A DNA stretch of 64,000 nucleotides, taken from Paenibacillus harenae DSM 16969. Lineage in GTDB: Bacteria > Bacillota > Bacilli > Paenibacillales > Paenibacillaceae. The stretch covers positions 113,922-177,921 of the forward strand of contig NZ_AULV01000018.1 of the NCBI RefSeq assembly GCF_000422465.1, given 5' to 3'. The translations under genes were made by a program, and so were the position numbers. Positions 34,615 to 43,640 of the stretch are shown here, in pieces. Below the pieces are notes generated by a model. The model saw only the letters and a list, made by a program, of their open reading frames with translations. It did no database searches and had not been told where the DNA came from. The stretch's first letter is position 1. Each line of letters starts with the position of its first letter.

Positions 34615-34632
34615 AGTGAGTAATTACTCACT
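34615..34632. promoter_or_regulatory. TetR operator 1
   Basis: AGTGAGTAATTACTCACT is a perfect 18-bp palindrome lying just downstream of the -10 of the operon promoter, where a bound repressor would stop polymerase. Confidence 0.75.
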
Positions 34633-34647
34633 CTCGTTATTAAACCC

Positions 34648-34676
34648 AATATACTCCCGATCCGCCAATCGGTCAA
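34648..34676 (-). promoter_or_regulatory. Sigma A promoter of the ABC exporter/TetR operon
   Basis: On the minus strand TTGACC (34676-34671), a 17-base spacer and TATATT (34653-34648) make a strong promoter, between the two operators. Confidence 0.8.
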
Positions 34677-34690
34677 GTGAGTAATCACTC
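34676..34690. promoter_or_regulatory. TetR operator 2
   Basis: AGTGAGTAATCACTC matches operator 1 at all but one base of the shared core. It begins at the upstream edge of the -35 and lies about 60 bases from operator 1, close to six turns of DNA, so two bound dimers would sit on the same face. Confidence 0.65.
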
Positions 34691-34744
34691 GCATTTTTCA
34701 AATAAAAAAATGACGGCCTGTGATGCGCCGGCGAACGCCTTCCA

Positions 34745-34772
34745 TTGCACGAACCGGGACGATCGTTATAAT
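34745..34772 (+). promoter_or_regulatory. Promoter of the locus 3 kinase/regulator operon
   Basis: TTGCAC, a 16-base spacer and TATAAT (34767-34772), 46 bases before the kinase ATG. Confidence 0.6.
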
Positions 34773-34817
34773 GGGTATAACGAAACGGGAGTTTGCCGGA
34801 ATGAGAGGGGACAGGCT

Positions 34818-36641
34818 ATGTTTTATTCGCTGAAAAGCCGGTTGATCGCGATTTTTTTTCTACTCTTCGTCTTATCCTTCCTTACGATGTCGATCTATTT
34901 GTTTAATCAATCCCGTGCCATTATCCGGTCTTATATCGAGTCCTCGGCACTGGAGAAGATGGATGAATACGGCTCCTACATTGATATGGTCCAGACGCAA
35001 ATTTATGACCTGGCTTCCATCGTCTTCAACAGCGATATTTCGAAAAATTGGGATGCGGCAGCCTCCGATCCGGCCGCTTCGGGAGGGGAGAAAAATCTGG
35101 CCCACTACCATATGAGCCAGTTCCTGACGCGGACGACGAACAGCTACTCGAGCGTTTCTTCGGTTACGGTATACCGGCAGGAGGGCATGTGGCTGAGCAG
35201 CGGCAATATGGTCGTTACCGATCCCTCGTTTCTGGAGGAGAAGTGGTATCACGATTTTAAAAAGCAGGATCTGCGCTGGATTGCCGCACATACGGATGCC
35301 GCGGAATTGCGCAATAATAATAACAAACATCCCGTGATCAGCATGCTGATGCCGATCGGCTCGTTCGAGCCCTCCCTAACGAAAAGCGTAATGAAGATAA
35401 ATGTAAGCGCAGACTATTTCCTCGAACCGCTGGGCCGCATTCATTTGGGCGAGAGCGGCACGATTTATTTATTGGATCAGAACGGGAATCCGATGCTGTC
35501 ACAGACGGAATACGACGCGCACTCGGATATGCTCCGGCAGGTCGGGCAGATTCGCAGCGGCTGGAGAAAGCAGGGGGTCGTCTCCTTGACGAACGAGCAG
35601 GGCGGGAAGGAGATTCTGGTGTACAAGAAGCTGCCGCAGACGAATTGGCTGCTGGTCGGCTTCGTCTCCGAGAATGATCTGTACTCCAAGCTGTTCCAGC
35701 TGAGGCAAACGATTCTCATCGTCGCGGCTTTGCTGCTCCTGCTTTCCTTGATCCTGTCGACGTGGCTGTCGCACGGCATCACGAAACCTCTCTCGCGGCT
35801 GGTGCTCGCGATGCGGCACGTGCAGCGCGGGGACTTCGTCCATGCGGAGAGCCGGCTCGCGCCCGTGAGAAGTTTGCGTAATGAGGTCGGCTTCGCGACG
35901 GAGACGTTCCGCAACATGGTCATCCAGCTGCGGCAGCATATCAAAACCGAATTCGAGCTCAAGCTGCTCAGGCAGCAGGCGGAATACAAGGCGCTGCTTA
36001 TGCAGATTAACCCGCATTTCCTGTTCAATACGCTGGAGCTGATGAGCAGCTTAGCGATGCAGAAGCGGACGGACGACACGGTGCAGGTCATTGAATCGCT
36101 TGGGAAAATGATGCGTTTCTCGCTGCGGATGAGCGACGACCTGATTCGTCTCGAGGAGGAGCTCCTCTATGTCCGCCATTATATGTCGATACTGACCATC
36201 CGATTCGGCGATCGCCTTCACATTTCGCTAGAGAAGGAAGGGGATCTGGAGCGGCTCACAGTGGCGAAATTTATTATCCAGCCGCTAATCGAGAATGCGG
36301 TGAAGTACGGTTTCCTGCATCAGCCGGAGGCGAAGGTCCGCATCCGTGTGCGCCATGCGGAGGGGCGGGTCCATCTGATTGTAGCCGATAACGGTCCGGG
36401 CATGGCGCCCGAACGGGTCAAGCAAGTGCTCGATTCCTCGGCTGCCGCGCAGCTGGATCATATTCTGACAAGCCGCGACAGCCAGATTGGTCTAGGGAAT
36501 GTTCTATCCCGCTGCCGACTATATTATGAATCGTTGTTCGAGGTCCGAATTGATTCTGCAATTGGAGAAGGAACGACGATCGAGCTCATACTACCCGCAC
36601 AGGAGGAACGCCATTATGTACCGAGTATTGATCGTGGATGA
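34818..36641 (+). CDS. Sensor histidine kinase, YesM type (locus 3)
   Basis: Membrane sensor for the transporter and glycosidase genes that follow. The 607-residue protein has a first membrane segment (LIAIFFLLFVLSFLTMSIYL), an outside dCache-like domain (about 35-290), a second membrane segment (TILIVAALLLLLSLILSTWL), HAMP, the histidine box QINPHFLFNTLE and the ATPase motifs (IENAVKYGFL, DNGPGMA). I start it at the ATG at 34818, with GAGAGGGG 7 bases before; an upstream start at 34677 would add 47 unrelated residues. Its last 26 bases overlap the regulator gene. Confidence 0.93.
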   Translation: MFYSLKSRLIAIFFLLFVLSFLTMSIYLFNQSRAIIRSYIESSALEKMDEYGSYIDMVQTQIYDLASIVFNSDISKNWDAAASDPAASGGEKNLAHYHMSQFLTRTTNSYSSVSSVTVYRQEGMWLSSGNMVVTDPSFLEEKWYHDFKKQDLRWIAAHTDAAELRNNNNKHPVISMLMPIGSFEPSLTKSVMKINVSADYFLEPLGRIHLGESGTIYLLDQNGNPMLSQTEYDAHSDMLRQVGQIRSGWRKQGVVSLTNEQGGKEILVYKKLPQTNWLLVGFVSENDLYSKLFQLRQTILIVAALLLLLSLILSTWLSHGITKPLSRLVLAMRHVQRGDFVHAESRLAPVRSLRNEVGFATETFRNMVIQLRQHIKTEFELKLLRQQAEYKALLMQINPHFLFNTLELMSSLAMQKRTDDTVQVIESLGKMMRFSLRMSDDLIRLEEELLYVRHYMSILTIRFGDRLHISLEKEGDLERLTVAKFIIQPLIENAVKYGFLHQPEAKVRIRVRHAEGRVHLIVADNGPGMAPERVKQVLDSSAAAQLDHILTSRDSQIGLGNVLSRCRLYYESLFEVRIDSAIGEGTTIELILPAQEERHYVPSIDRG

Positions 36642-38217
36642 TGAACCGGAAATCAGACAAGGGCTGCAGCTCAAGGTCGATTGGGAAGGTCTGGGCCTCC
36701 TCATCGCGGCGGAGGCTTCGAACGGCGTGGAAGCGATGGAGATCCTGACGGGCGAGGCGATCGATATCGTCATCACCGATATGAATATGCCGGTCATGGA
36801 CGGGATGACCTTCCTGGATGCTTGCCATGACCAATATCCCTCTCTGCGTCTGATCGTTATAACGGGATATGAAGATTTTCAATATGCGAAAGCGGCGGTT
36901 AAAAACCATGCGCGGGATTATTTGCTGAAGCCGGTGGCGAGAGACGAGCTGACCATGGCATTAACGAATGTCAAGCAGGAGCTGGACAAAGAGCGCCGCA
37001 GCCAGGATCAGGCAGCGATGACAGAGTGGCGGCTTTCACAATATTACGCGAAAATGAAGGAGCATTTTATCGTTCATCTCGTGAAGGAAGAGCTGGAGAG
37101 GATAAGCGTCGTGAAGGACCGGGCCAGATTATTCGAGCTCGATGTCTGGGACGACCGCAAGGTAAGATTCATGACGGCCGGACTGAAGGATGCTGCAGCT
37201 CCGGAGCATCCTTCCGAGCGGTCGCCGGATAAATTCCGTCTCCCGTTCGACATTATTTCCAGGGAATGCGCGGACAAGCATCGAGGCTTCATTCAAGTGT
37301 TCCGCGACGCCAACTATCCCGGCCTGATGCATTTTGTCATGCTGGAGAATGAAGCGCTGGAGCGGGAATTTACCGGGGCGCTGCATCAGAATGTAAAGAC
37401 CTTTATGGGTTTCGAGCTGCGGGTAGGCATCGGGCAAGCCGTGACCGGATTCGTGCAGTGGAAGGAAGGTTATATTACCGCCCTGCTGGCATGGAATCTG
37501 CCGAACGACAGGGAAACCGGCAAATCCCGGACCCCTGCCGGACAAGCGGCGCTGCCTGAGGATACGATCAAGGTTCTGAGGCGGTATTTGACCCGGGGAG
37601 AGCTCTCCAAGTTCAGTGAGGCGATCCGGCATGAATTGCGGGGAACGATCGGGTCGCAGCCCCGTTTTGTGAAAGTGATCTTTCAGCTTTATTTGATGTT
37701 GGAGTCGGTTGCGCATGAGCAACACATCGCGCTCGACAGCAGGGAGCAGTTGTGGCTGCGTCCGGAAATGTCGCTCAGCCTCGATACGGTAGAGAAGGCG
37801 GAGCCGTTTCTTATGCGGCTGGCCGCCAAGATCGAGCGGAAGCGGGAGATCGATTCCGGGGAGGGCGATCCTTCCCTGATCGAGGCGGCTCAGCATTTTA
37901 TCGACGAGAATTACATGTACGATTTGAATTTAACGATGATTTCCGAGAAGTTTAATTATAACTCCTCTTATTTCTCTGAAATGTTCAAAGCGAAGGTCGG
38001 CAAGACCTTTATTCAATACTTAACCGAGGCGCGCATGAATCAGGCGGTGCGGATGCTCCGGACGACGACGCTCAGCCTGTGGGACATCGCGGAGCTGACC
38101 GGCTTCTCCAATGCAAGCTACTTCAGCTCGAAGTTCAAGCGGATGCACGGGCTCACCCCGTCGGAATACCGGCAGCAGTCATCTGAAAAAATTGATAGCG
38201 AACACCCGAAGAAATAG
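36616..38217 (+). CDS. Response regulator, YesN type (locus 3)
   Basis: AraC-type activator partnered with the kinase just upstream. The 533-residue protein has a receiver (RVLIVDDE, Asp55 in VITDMNMP, Lys in DYLLKP) and a C-terminal AraC domain (DLNLTMISEKFNYNSSYFSE and SLWDIAELTGFSNASYFSSK). The ATG at 36616 follows AGGAGG. The last codons also carry a sequence box that recurs before the binding-protein gene at 40366, which makes it a likely target site of this same regulator. Confidence 0.94.
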   Translation: MYRVLIVDDEPEIRQGLQLKVDWEGLGLLIAAEASNGVEAMEILTGEAIDIVITDMNMPVMDGMTFLDACHDQYPSLRLIVITGYEDFQYAKAAVKNHARDYLLKPVARDELTMALTNVKQELDKERRSQDQAAMTEWRLSQYYAKMKEHFIVHLVKEELERISVVKDRARLFELDVWDDRKVRFMTAGLKDAAAPEHPSERSPDKFRLPFDIISRECADKHRGFIQVFRDANYPGLMHFVMLENEALEREFTGALHQNVKTFMGFELRVGIGQAVTGFVQWKEGYITALLAWNLPNDRETGKSRTPAGQAALPEDTIKVLRRYLTRGELSKFSEAIRHELRGTIGSQPRFVKVIFQLYLMLESVAHEQHIALDSREQLWLRPEMSLSLDTVEKAEPFLMRLAAKIERKREIDSGEGDPSLIEAAQHFIDENYMYDLNLTMISEKFNYNSSYFSEMFKAKVGKTFIQYLTEARMNQAVRMLRTTTLSLWDIAELTGFSNASYFSSKFKRMHGLTPSEYRQQSSEKIDSEHPKK

Positions 38218-38248
38218 CATTCTTTCGGGCAGACCCCTCCCTTATGAT
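38185..38248 (+). promoter_or_regulatory. Locus 3 shared box A and promoter of the permease genes
   Basis: A 31-base box at 38185-38215 begins GAAAAAATT and has ACCCGAAG near its end; 25 of 31 bases recur at 40258-40288. It overlaps the stop of the regulator gene. A -10 TATGAT lies at 38243-38248, 27 bases past the box, with no good -35. Box and -10 spacing are nearly the same at the second site, which suggests binding by the regulator at 36616. Confidence 0.55.
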
Positions 38249-38279
38249 GGAAGTACATCAATAGAGAGGGGGAATTGCG

Positions 38280-39197
38280 ATGAAATCAAGCCGCAAGCCG
38301 CTTGCAAAAGGGCAGCATAACCTTACGGCGTATACATTTCTTCTGCCGTGGCTGCTCGGTTTTTTCTGCTTGACGCTCGGTCCGATGCTCGGTTCGCTGT
38401 ATTTGTCGCTGACCAAGTATAATCTTCTGACGCCGCCGGAGTGGATCGGCTTTGCCAACTACTTAGACATCTTCATTGAAGACGATACCTTCTCGAATTC
38501 CTTATGGCTAACCGTCAAATACGTGTTTCTATCCGTGCCGCTCCGGCTTTCCTTCGCGCTGCTGGTTGCCATCGTTCTGAATAAAGGCATCCGGGCGCTT
38601 GGCATTTACCGGACCGTATACTACATTCCGTCCCTGCTGGGGGGAAGCGTCGCGATTGCGATCGTGTGGCGGCAAATCTTCGACGGCAGCGGCCTGGTGA
38701 ATCAATTTCTAGGCTGGTTCGGCATTCAGGGACCTTCCTGGATCTCTCATCCCGATTACATCGTATACACGATTATTTCGCTGTCGGTCTGGCAATTTGG
38801 TTCTGCCATGGTTATCTTCCTCGCAGGCCTCAAGCAGGTTCCGGCCGATTTGTACGAAGCCGCTCAGGTAGACGGGGCGAACAAGGTCAGGCAGTTTTTC
38901 CGCATTACGCTGCCGATGCTGACTCCGGTCATTTTCTTTAATCTCGTCATGAGCATCATTAACTCCTTTCAGGCGTTCACGCCGGCTTTCGTTATCGGCG
39001 ACGGCCGGGGCGGCCCGCTCGATGCAACGATGTTCTACACCTTATACCTGTACATGAAGGGCTTCTCGTTCTTCGATATGGGTTACGCTTCTGCCCTTGC
39101 CTGGATTATGCTGCTGATTATCGGTGCTTTCACGGCCGTTATCTTCGCAACCTCGAAATATTGGGTATTCTACGGCGACGGCAAGGAAGGGAGGTAA
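38280..39197 (+). CDS. Sugar ABC transporter permease, MalF/UgpA-like (locus 3)
   Basis: One of two membrane subunits of a CUT1-type sugar importer. The 305-residue protein has about six membrane segments and the EAA loop EAAQVDGANKVRQFFRI followed by TLPMLTPV. It differs in type from the LplB permeases of the other loci and pairs with a smaller, 447-residue binding protein. The ATG follows GAGAGGGGG by about 7 bases. The second permease starts 6 bases after its stop. The ATPase is not encoded here. Confidence 0.94.
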   Translation: MKSSRKPLAKGQHNLTAYTFLLPWLLGFFCLTLGPMLGSLYLSLTKYNLLTPPEWIGFANYLDIFIEDDTFSNSLWLTVKYVFLSVPLRLSFALLVAIVLNKGIRALGIYRTVYYIPSLLGGSVAIAIVWRQIFDGSGLVNQFLGWFGIQGPSWISHPDYIVYTIISLSVWQFGSAMVIFLAGLKQVPADLYEAAQVDGANKVRQFFRITLPMLTPVIFFNLVMSIINSFQAFTPAFVIGDGRGGPLDATMFYTLYLYMKGFSFFDMGYASALAWIMLLIIGAFTAVIFATSKYWVFYGDGKEGR

Positions 39198-39203
39198 GAC
39201 GGC

Positions 39204-40043
39204 ATGACGACTGTAACAGGGTTAAAAGTCTTTACGAAGCATACGCTGATCATCATTTTCGGCTTCGCCATGCTGTATCCGGTTCTCTGGCTGATTAGCA
39301 GCTCCTTTAAACCGAATGACATCCTCTTCGCACAGCCCGGCTTGTGGCCGGCATCGTTCACGCTGGACAATTACATCAATGGGTGGCGCGGGTTTCAGGG
39401 CATCGCGTTCAGCAGGTTTTTCGCAAATTCGTGGCTGATTTCGATTCTGAGCGTGCTCGGCAACGTGATAACCTGCTCCTTCGCGGCGTTCGCGTTTGCC
39501 AGGTTGGATTTCAAGTTTCAGAAACTATGGTTTTCCTTCATGCTGGTAACGATCATGCTTCCTTATCACGTCACGCTCGTTCCGCAGTATGTCATCTATA
39601 ACGAGCTGCAGTGGATTAATACGTATTACCCTCTTGTTCTGCCAAAATGGCTGGCGCATGATTCCTTCTTCATCCTGATGATGGTTCAGTTCATTCGCGG
39701 CATCCCAAGGGAGCTGGATGAGAGCGCGGTGATCGACGGCTGCAGCCAGCGGCAAATTTATTTCCGCATCATTATGCCGCTGCTTACGCCGGCGCTTATA
39801 TCGGCTGCGATCTTCACCTTCATCTGGTCATGGGACGATTTCTTCAGCCAAATGATTTATTTGAGCGATATTAAGCTGTTTACGGTACAGCTGGGCATCC
39901 GGTCCCTATTCGACCCTACCGGTCAGTCCGACTGGGGAGCGCTGCTCGCGATGTCGACGCTGTCGCTCGTTCCGATTACGCTTATTTTCATGATCTTTCA
40001 GCGTTATTTCCTAGAGGGTATCGCAACGACGGGGTTGAAATAA
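39204..40043 (+). CDS. Sugar ABC transporter permease, MalG-like (locus 3)
   Basis: Second membrane subunit of the locus 3 importer. The 279-residue protein has about six membrane segments, the EAA-type loop DESAVIDGCSQRQIYFRI then MPLLTPAL, and the family ending QRYFLEGIATTGLK. The start at 39204 follows GGGAGGTAAG. It ends 15 bases before the palindromic element copy 2, so the downstream binding-protein gene is physically split from it. Confidence 0.94.
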   Translation: MTTVTGLKVFTKHTLIIIFGFAMLYPVLWLISSSFKPNDILFAQPGLWPASFTLDNYINGWRGFQGIAFSRFFANSWLISILSVLGNVITCSFAAFAFARLDFKFQKLWFSFMLVTIMLPYHVTLVPQYVIYNELQWINTYYPLVLPKWLAHDSFFILMMVQFIRGIPRELDESAVIDGCSQRQIYFRIIMPLLTPALISAAIFTFIWSWDDFFSQMIYLSDIKLFTVQLGIRSLFDPTGQSDWGALLAMSTLSLVPITLIFMIFQRYFLEGIATTGLK

Positions 40044-40058
40044 CGGGCGACCTGACGA

Positions 40059-40254
40059 TATAAGTTGAACGAAAGAAACACACGCTCGGAGCGAAGAGAG
40101 CATAACGATCTGGAGAAACGAAGTGTTCGCTTTTTGCAGACCGAATGGTTACCCTGACAGGGTTCTTATTCTAACCATTTGGCTGCAACAGCGGTCGGAA
40201 GAATGATTTGCTCTCGAAGTGATAAGCACGTATGAATCATTTGTTCAACTTATA
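40059..40254. repeat. Palindromic MITE-like element, copy 2 (196 bp)
   Basis: The ends are TATAAGTTGAAC and its exact complement. Like copy 1, it has an imperfectly palindromic body and a central hairpin in which AATGGTTA pairs with TAACCATT. The inner part keeps the copy 1 motifs CTGGAGAAACGAAGTG, CGCTTTTTGCAG, CATTTGGCTGCAACAGCG and GAATGATTT. TA dinucleotides flank a TAAG...CTTA core on both sides. It sits between permease and binding-protein genes of one locus, just ahead of box B, and may affect the relative expression of the two parts. Confidence 0.85.
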
Positions 40255-40257
40255 GCC

Positions 40258-40324
40258 GAAAAAATTAATACTCAATACCCGAAGGAATGAAATTCCGATC
40301 CGGACGAATGAAGGATAGCATAAT
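40258..40324 (+). promoter_or_regulatory. Locus 3 shared box B and promoter of the binding-protein gene
   Basis: The 31-base box at 40258-40288 starts GAAAAAATT and has ACCCGAAG near its end, like box A. A -10-like CATAAT lies at 40319-40324, 30 bases past the box. It begins 4 bases after the palindromic element, so the binding-protein gene keeps its own promoter despite the insertion. Confidence 0.5.
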
Positions 40325-40365
40325 AGGTGAAAGCGAATTCACTACATGCATAGGGGGAAACAAAG

Positions 40366-41709
40366 ATGAACAAACGGATGCTTACGTTGATGTTAGGGAT
40401 GCTGATGGTTTTTACGGCGGCATGCTCCGGCGGTACCGGCAGCGGCGGCGCAAGCAATGGCAATGCAGCTAACGGCAACGCCGCAGGCGGCAATGCGTCG
40501 GGCGAAGCAGAGCAGGTTGAGCTGCGCGTCATGTGGTGGGGAGATCAGAAACGGGCGGATATTACGAACGAGGCGCTTGGCATCTTCCAAGAGAAATACC
40601 CGAATATTAAGATCGTTGGCGAGTTCGCGCCATCAACCGGTTACTTCGATAAGCTGAACACCCAGCTTGCTTCGGGTACGGCGCCGGACGTATTCTTCCT
40701 CGGAGGCAACGTGGTCGATTACGCGAACAAAGAAGTGCTCCTTGACCTGGGGCCATATGCCGATAAAGAGTTGAATTTGAGCGATATGGATCAATCGATG
40801 ATCGATTACGGCACGATCGGCGGCAAGCTGCTGCATATTTCTGCAGGCGCCAATGCACGCGGAGTGGTCGTGAACAAGACGCTCTTCGAGAAGGCCGGAT
40901 TGCCGGTTCCGGAGGACGGATGGAACTGGGATGACTTCGCCCGTATCAGCAAAGAAATTTCCGAGAAGCTGGGCGAGGGCGTCTACGGCACTTATAACAT
41001 GGTTATCGACGGAATGGACATTGGTTTGAAGCAGCAAGGCAAGCAGCTGTATGATATGGCGAACGGAACGCTTGGTTTCGAAGAAGCTGATGTGCTGAAG
41101 TGGTTCCAATTCTGGGATGCCGCATCGAAAGCGGGCGGTGTCGTGCCATCCGAGCTGCAGGTCTCCAACCCTCCGGGCGATACGAGCAAATCGTTGATCG
41201 TAACAGGTAAAGTCGCGATGAGTCTGATTCCGTCCAACCAATTGGCTGCGCATCAATCGCTAACGCAGGATGAGCTGATCCTGGTACAGCTTCCGCGCGG
41301 CGACAAGGGTACAGGCGTTGTGTTCGAGTCGAGCCAGGGTCTCTCGGGTTATGCGAAGACGAAACATCCGAAGGAAGTTGCGACGCTGCTCAGCTTCTTC
41401 ATCAATGATCCGGAAGTAGCGAAAATTCTCGGAAGCGACCGCGGCGTTCCCGTAACGGCAGCTAACCGCACTTTGCTGGAAGGCACAGCGAATCCGGTAG
41501 AGAAGATCGTCTACGACTATACGAGCCGCGTATCCGAAGCGACGAAGACAGAACCTTTCGCCGTAAGCTACAACCCTCCGGGCTTCTCTGAATATTCCAA
41601 GCTGGCGGAGTCGACGATGTACGAGATCGGCTTCGGACGCAAGAGCGTGGAGGCTGCGGTTAAGGACTTCTATAACGGTACGCTGAAAATTTTCAAAAAC
41701 AATCAATAA
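40366..41709 (+). CDS. Sugar-binding lipoprotein of a CUT1-type importer (locus 3)
   Basis: External receptor for the sugar imported by the permeases at 38280-40043. The 447-residue protein has a lipoprotein signal peptide ending TAAC, a Gly/Asn/Ala-rich linker of about 25 residues, and a family 1 binding-protein fold (VELRVMWWGDQKRADITNEA, then FQEKYPNIKIVGEFA). It is smaller than the LplA-type proteins and resembles MsmE-like proteins. AGGGGG precedes the ATG. A terminator-like hairpin follows the gene. Confidence 0.93.
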   Translation: MNKRMLTLMLGMLMVFTAACSGGTGSGGASNGNAANGNAAGGNASGEAEQVELRVMWWGDQKRADITNEALGIFQEKYPNIKIVGEFAPSTGYFDKLNTQLASGTAPDVFFLGGNVVDYANKEVLLDLGPYADKELNLSDMDQSMIDYGTIGGKLLHISAGANARGVVVNKTLFEKAGLPVPEDGWNWDDFARISKEISEKLGEGVYGTYNMVIDGMDIGLKQQGKQLYDMANGTLGFEEADVLKWFQFWDAASKAGGVVPSELQVSNPPGDTSKSLIVTGKVAMSLIPSNQLAAHQSLTQDELILVQLPRGDKGTGVVFESSQGLSGYAKTKHPKEVATLLSFFINDPEVAKILGSDRGVPVTAANRTLLEGTANPVEKIVYDYTSRVSEATKTEPFAVSYNPPGFSEYSKLAESTMYEIGFGRKSVEAAVKDFYNGTLKIFKNNQ

Positions 41710-41810
41710 TAGGGCAGTCGCAAGAGGAACTTGCCCTCGCAGCTAAGAACAGCAGATGTTCTATGGTGGCGGCCTGCAGGCCATGTGAGATTCGTTCAGT
41801 GAATATAGGA

Positions 41811-41841
41811 ACAGGCTGCCTTGAGGCAGTCTGTTTTATTT
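41811..41841 (+). promoter_or_regulatory. Stem-loop with T tract between binding-protein and glycosidase genes
   Basis: ACAGGCTGCC pairs with GGCAGTCTGT (one mismatch) around TTGA, then TTTATTT. It looks like a real, perhaps leaky, terminator that limits read-through into the glycosidase gene. Confidence 0.75.
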
Positions 41842-41865
41842 CAAAAATCGGAAAGCGAGGCAGCC

Positions 41866-43518
41866 ATGATGAAGGAATCATTGCTGAAGCAGCTTCGGGA
41901 GCTGTCGGTCGACGGGAAGGTTGGCGGGCTGAAGAAGCCGTCGGATCAGAAGAGCTTAGAGGAGTGGAAGCAATCTGGCGTACGCTTTACGGCGAGCTCC
42001 GGCAAGCTGGAGCAGGTCTATTACGCCGCAGTGCGGAATCTGCTTGACTGCATCGTGCCGACAGGCGGCGATGAACCGGTCCTGCAGGAAGGCGGCGTCT
42101 ATCTCGGCTGCTGGCTGGAGAGCACGGGGACCATTAACGCCGAGCTGCTGTCGCGGTTCATGCCGTCCGTATCGGAGGCGACCTATCGCTCGTTCGCCGT
42201 GCATCAGCGGGAAGACGGGCTTCTGCCTTATAAGTTGACCGGGCAAGGTCCGTCCTACCGCCAGATTCAATTGGTGACGCCGCTCGCCCGCAGCGTCTGG
42301 AACCATTACATGCTGCATGCTGCTGACAAGAACTTCCTTCAGACGATGTATGAGGCGATGGCGCGTTACGATGAGTGGCTCGTTGCTTACCGGAATACCC
42401 GAGGGACAGGCTGCGTAGAAGCCTTCAGCACATTCGATACGGGGCATGACCTGTCGCCGCGCTTCTGGCATGTGCCGGATACGCCGCATCTTGGCGATGC
42501 GGCGCGGGTGAATCCGGACTCCCCGATCTTGCCTTTCCTTGCGCCGGATCTGACGGCCAACGTATATTGCCAGCGCATATATATGGCTCGTATAGCGGAG
42601 GAGCTTGGACAATCCGGCGAGCCATGGCTGGCTAAGGGAGAGGACAGTCTGGCCAGCTTGTTCCGTTATTGCTTCGACGAAGAGGATCATTTCTTCTACG
42701 ACCGCGACCGGAATGACAAGCTTGTGCGCGTGCAATCCGACGTGCTGCTCCGGGTAATGGCGTGCGAGGTCGGAGACCGGGCGTTCTTCGATACGATGCT
42801 GCGGCGTTATCTGCTGAATACAAGCAAGTTTTTCGCTAAATATCCGTTTACCTCGATATCGATGGACGACCCGCGGTTTGACCCGAACTCCAGCTACAAC
42901 AGCTGGGGGGGGACAAGCAATTTCCTGAGCCTGATCCGTACGCCGCATGCGTTCGAGCATCACGGCCGCCATGTGGAGCTGACCTGGGTGCTGTATCCGA
43001 TTCTCTCTTCTTTCGCCAAGGCGTCCCGCTTTGCGCAGACGGTCAGTCCTTGGACCGGCGACGAAGGCTACACCGAGGCGTACTCTCCGTCGATTCTATG
43101 TCTGCTTGACTATGTAGAACGGTTATGCGGCATTTTGCCTACTCCGGAAGGGGAGCTTTGGTTTACGGGACTTGCTCCGTATGCGATGGACCACGGCGAA
43201 GAAATCGCGCCGGAGACGGGCTACGGCAGAAGGGTCGACGGCGATTCCTATGAGCTGCTGAATACACGTTCCGGTTCTGAGATCTATCGGAACGGCGAAA
43301 GCTATATCCGCTTCCCGAGCGGTATTCGCGTCGTGACCGGACGGGACGGCGGCTTGAGAAGCATCGTTGGCATGAGCGTCCGAACGGTAGAAGGAACGCT
43401 TCACTATCAGGGCAGCGACATCGCCTTCAGGGTGAAGGGGAATGAAGTGCTGGCCTTCGGGAGCGGCGCGTTCAGAAGCGTATCGGATATCGGAATTGTT
43501 CATCCTGCTTATCGTTAA
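41866..43518 (+). CDS. Six-hairpin glycosidase (MGH1-like family)
   Basis: Probably hydrolyses the sugar imported by locus 3. The 550-residue protein reads as an (alpha/alpha)6 barrel of the type found in GH63/GH37-like enzymes (GGVYLGCWLESTGTINAELLS, REDGLLPYKLTG, NSWGGTSNFLSLIRTPHAFEHHG) with a short beta-rich tail (FPSGIRVVTGRDGGLRS). No signal peptide is present, so it is cytoplasmic. The ATG at 41866 follows GCGAGG; an upstream in-frame start at 41821 would read through the hairpin and is unlikely. I cannot name the substrate or identify the catalytic acids with confidence. Confidence 0.7.
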   Translation: MMKESLLKQLRELSVDGKVGGLKKPSDQKSLEEWKQSGVRFTASSGKLEQVYYAAVRNLLDCIVPTGGDEPVLQEGGVYLGCWLESTGTINAELLSRFMPSVSEATYRSFAVHQREDGLLPYKLTGQGPSYRQIQLVTPLARSVWNHYMLHAADKNFLQTMYEAMARYDEWLVAYRNTRGTGCVEAFSTFDTGHDLSPRFWHVPDTPHLGDAARVNPDSPILPFLAPDLTANVYCQRIYMARIAEELGQSGEPWLAKGEDSLASLFRYCFDEEDHFFYDRDRNDKLVRVQSDVLLRVMACEVGDRAFFDTMLRRYLLNTSKFFAKYPFTSISMDDPRFDPNSSYNSWGGTSNFLSLIRTPHAFEHHGRHVELTWVLYPILSSFAKASRFAQTVSPWTGDEGYTEAYSPSILCLLDYVERLCGILPTPEGELWFTGLAPYAMDHGEEIAPETGYGRRVDGDSYELLNTRSGSEIYRNGESYIRFPSGIRVVTGRDGGLRSIVGMSVRTVEGTLHYQGSDIAFRVKGNEVLAFGSGAFRSVSDIGIVHPAYR

Positions 43519-43529
43519 GGGGAAAGGGC

Positions 43530-43640
43530 AGTCAGGTTTCTCCTTATTCAGACCATATGGCGAAAGCGGCGATCGGAAGAATGATTTTGCGTTTGCAGAG
43601 ACAGCAGCTGTTGTAAATCGCTTATGCAGCAGGAAATCCT
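43530..43640 (+). repeat. Remnant of the palindromic element, right half
   Basis: CTTATTC-AGACCAT, AGCGGCGATCGGAAGAATGATTT and a CTTATGCAGC end match the right halves of copies 1 and 2. The outer inverted repeat is gone. The left half of the family lies separately at 43918-43986, in the reverse order. Confidence 0.55.

Noticed and set aside
41956..42972. Long minus-strand open frame opposite the six-hairpin glycosidase
   Set aside because: A shadow of the GC-rich coding strand; no ribosome site and no recognisable protein features.
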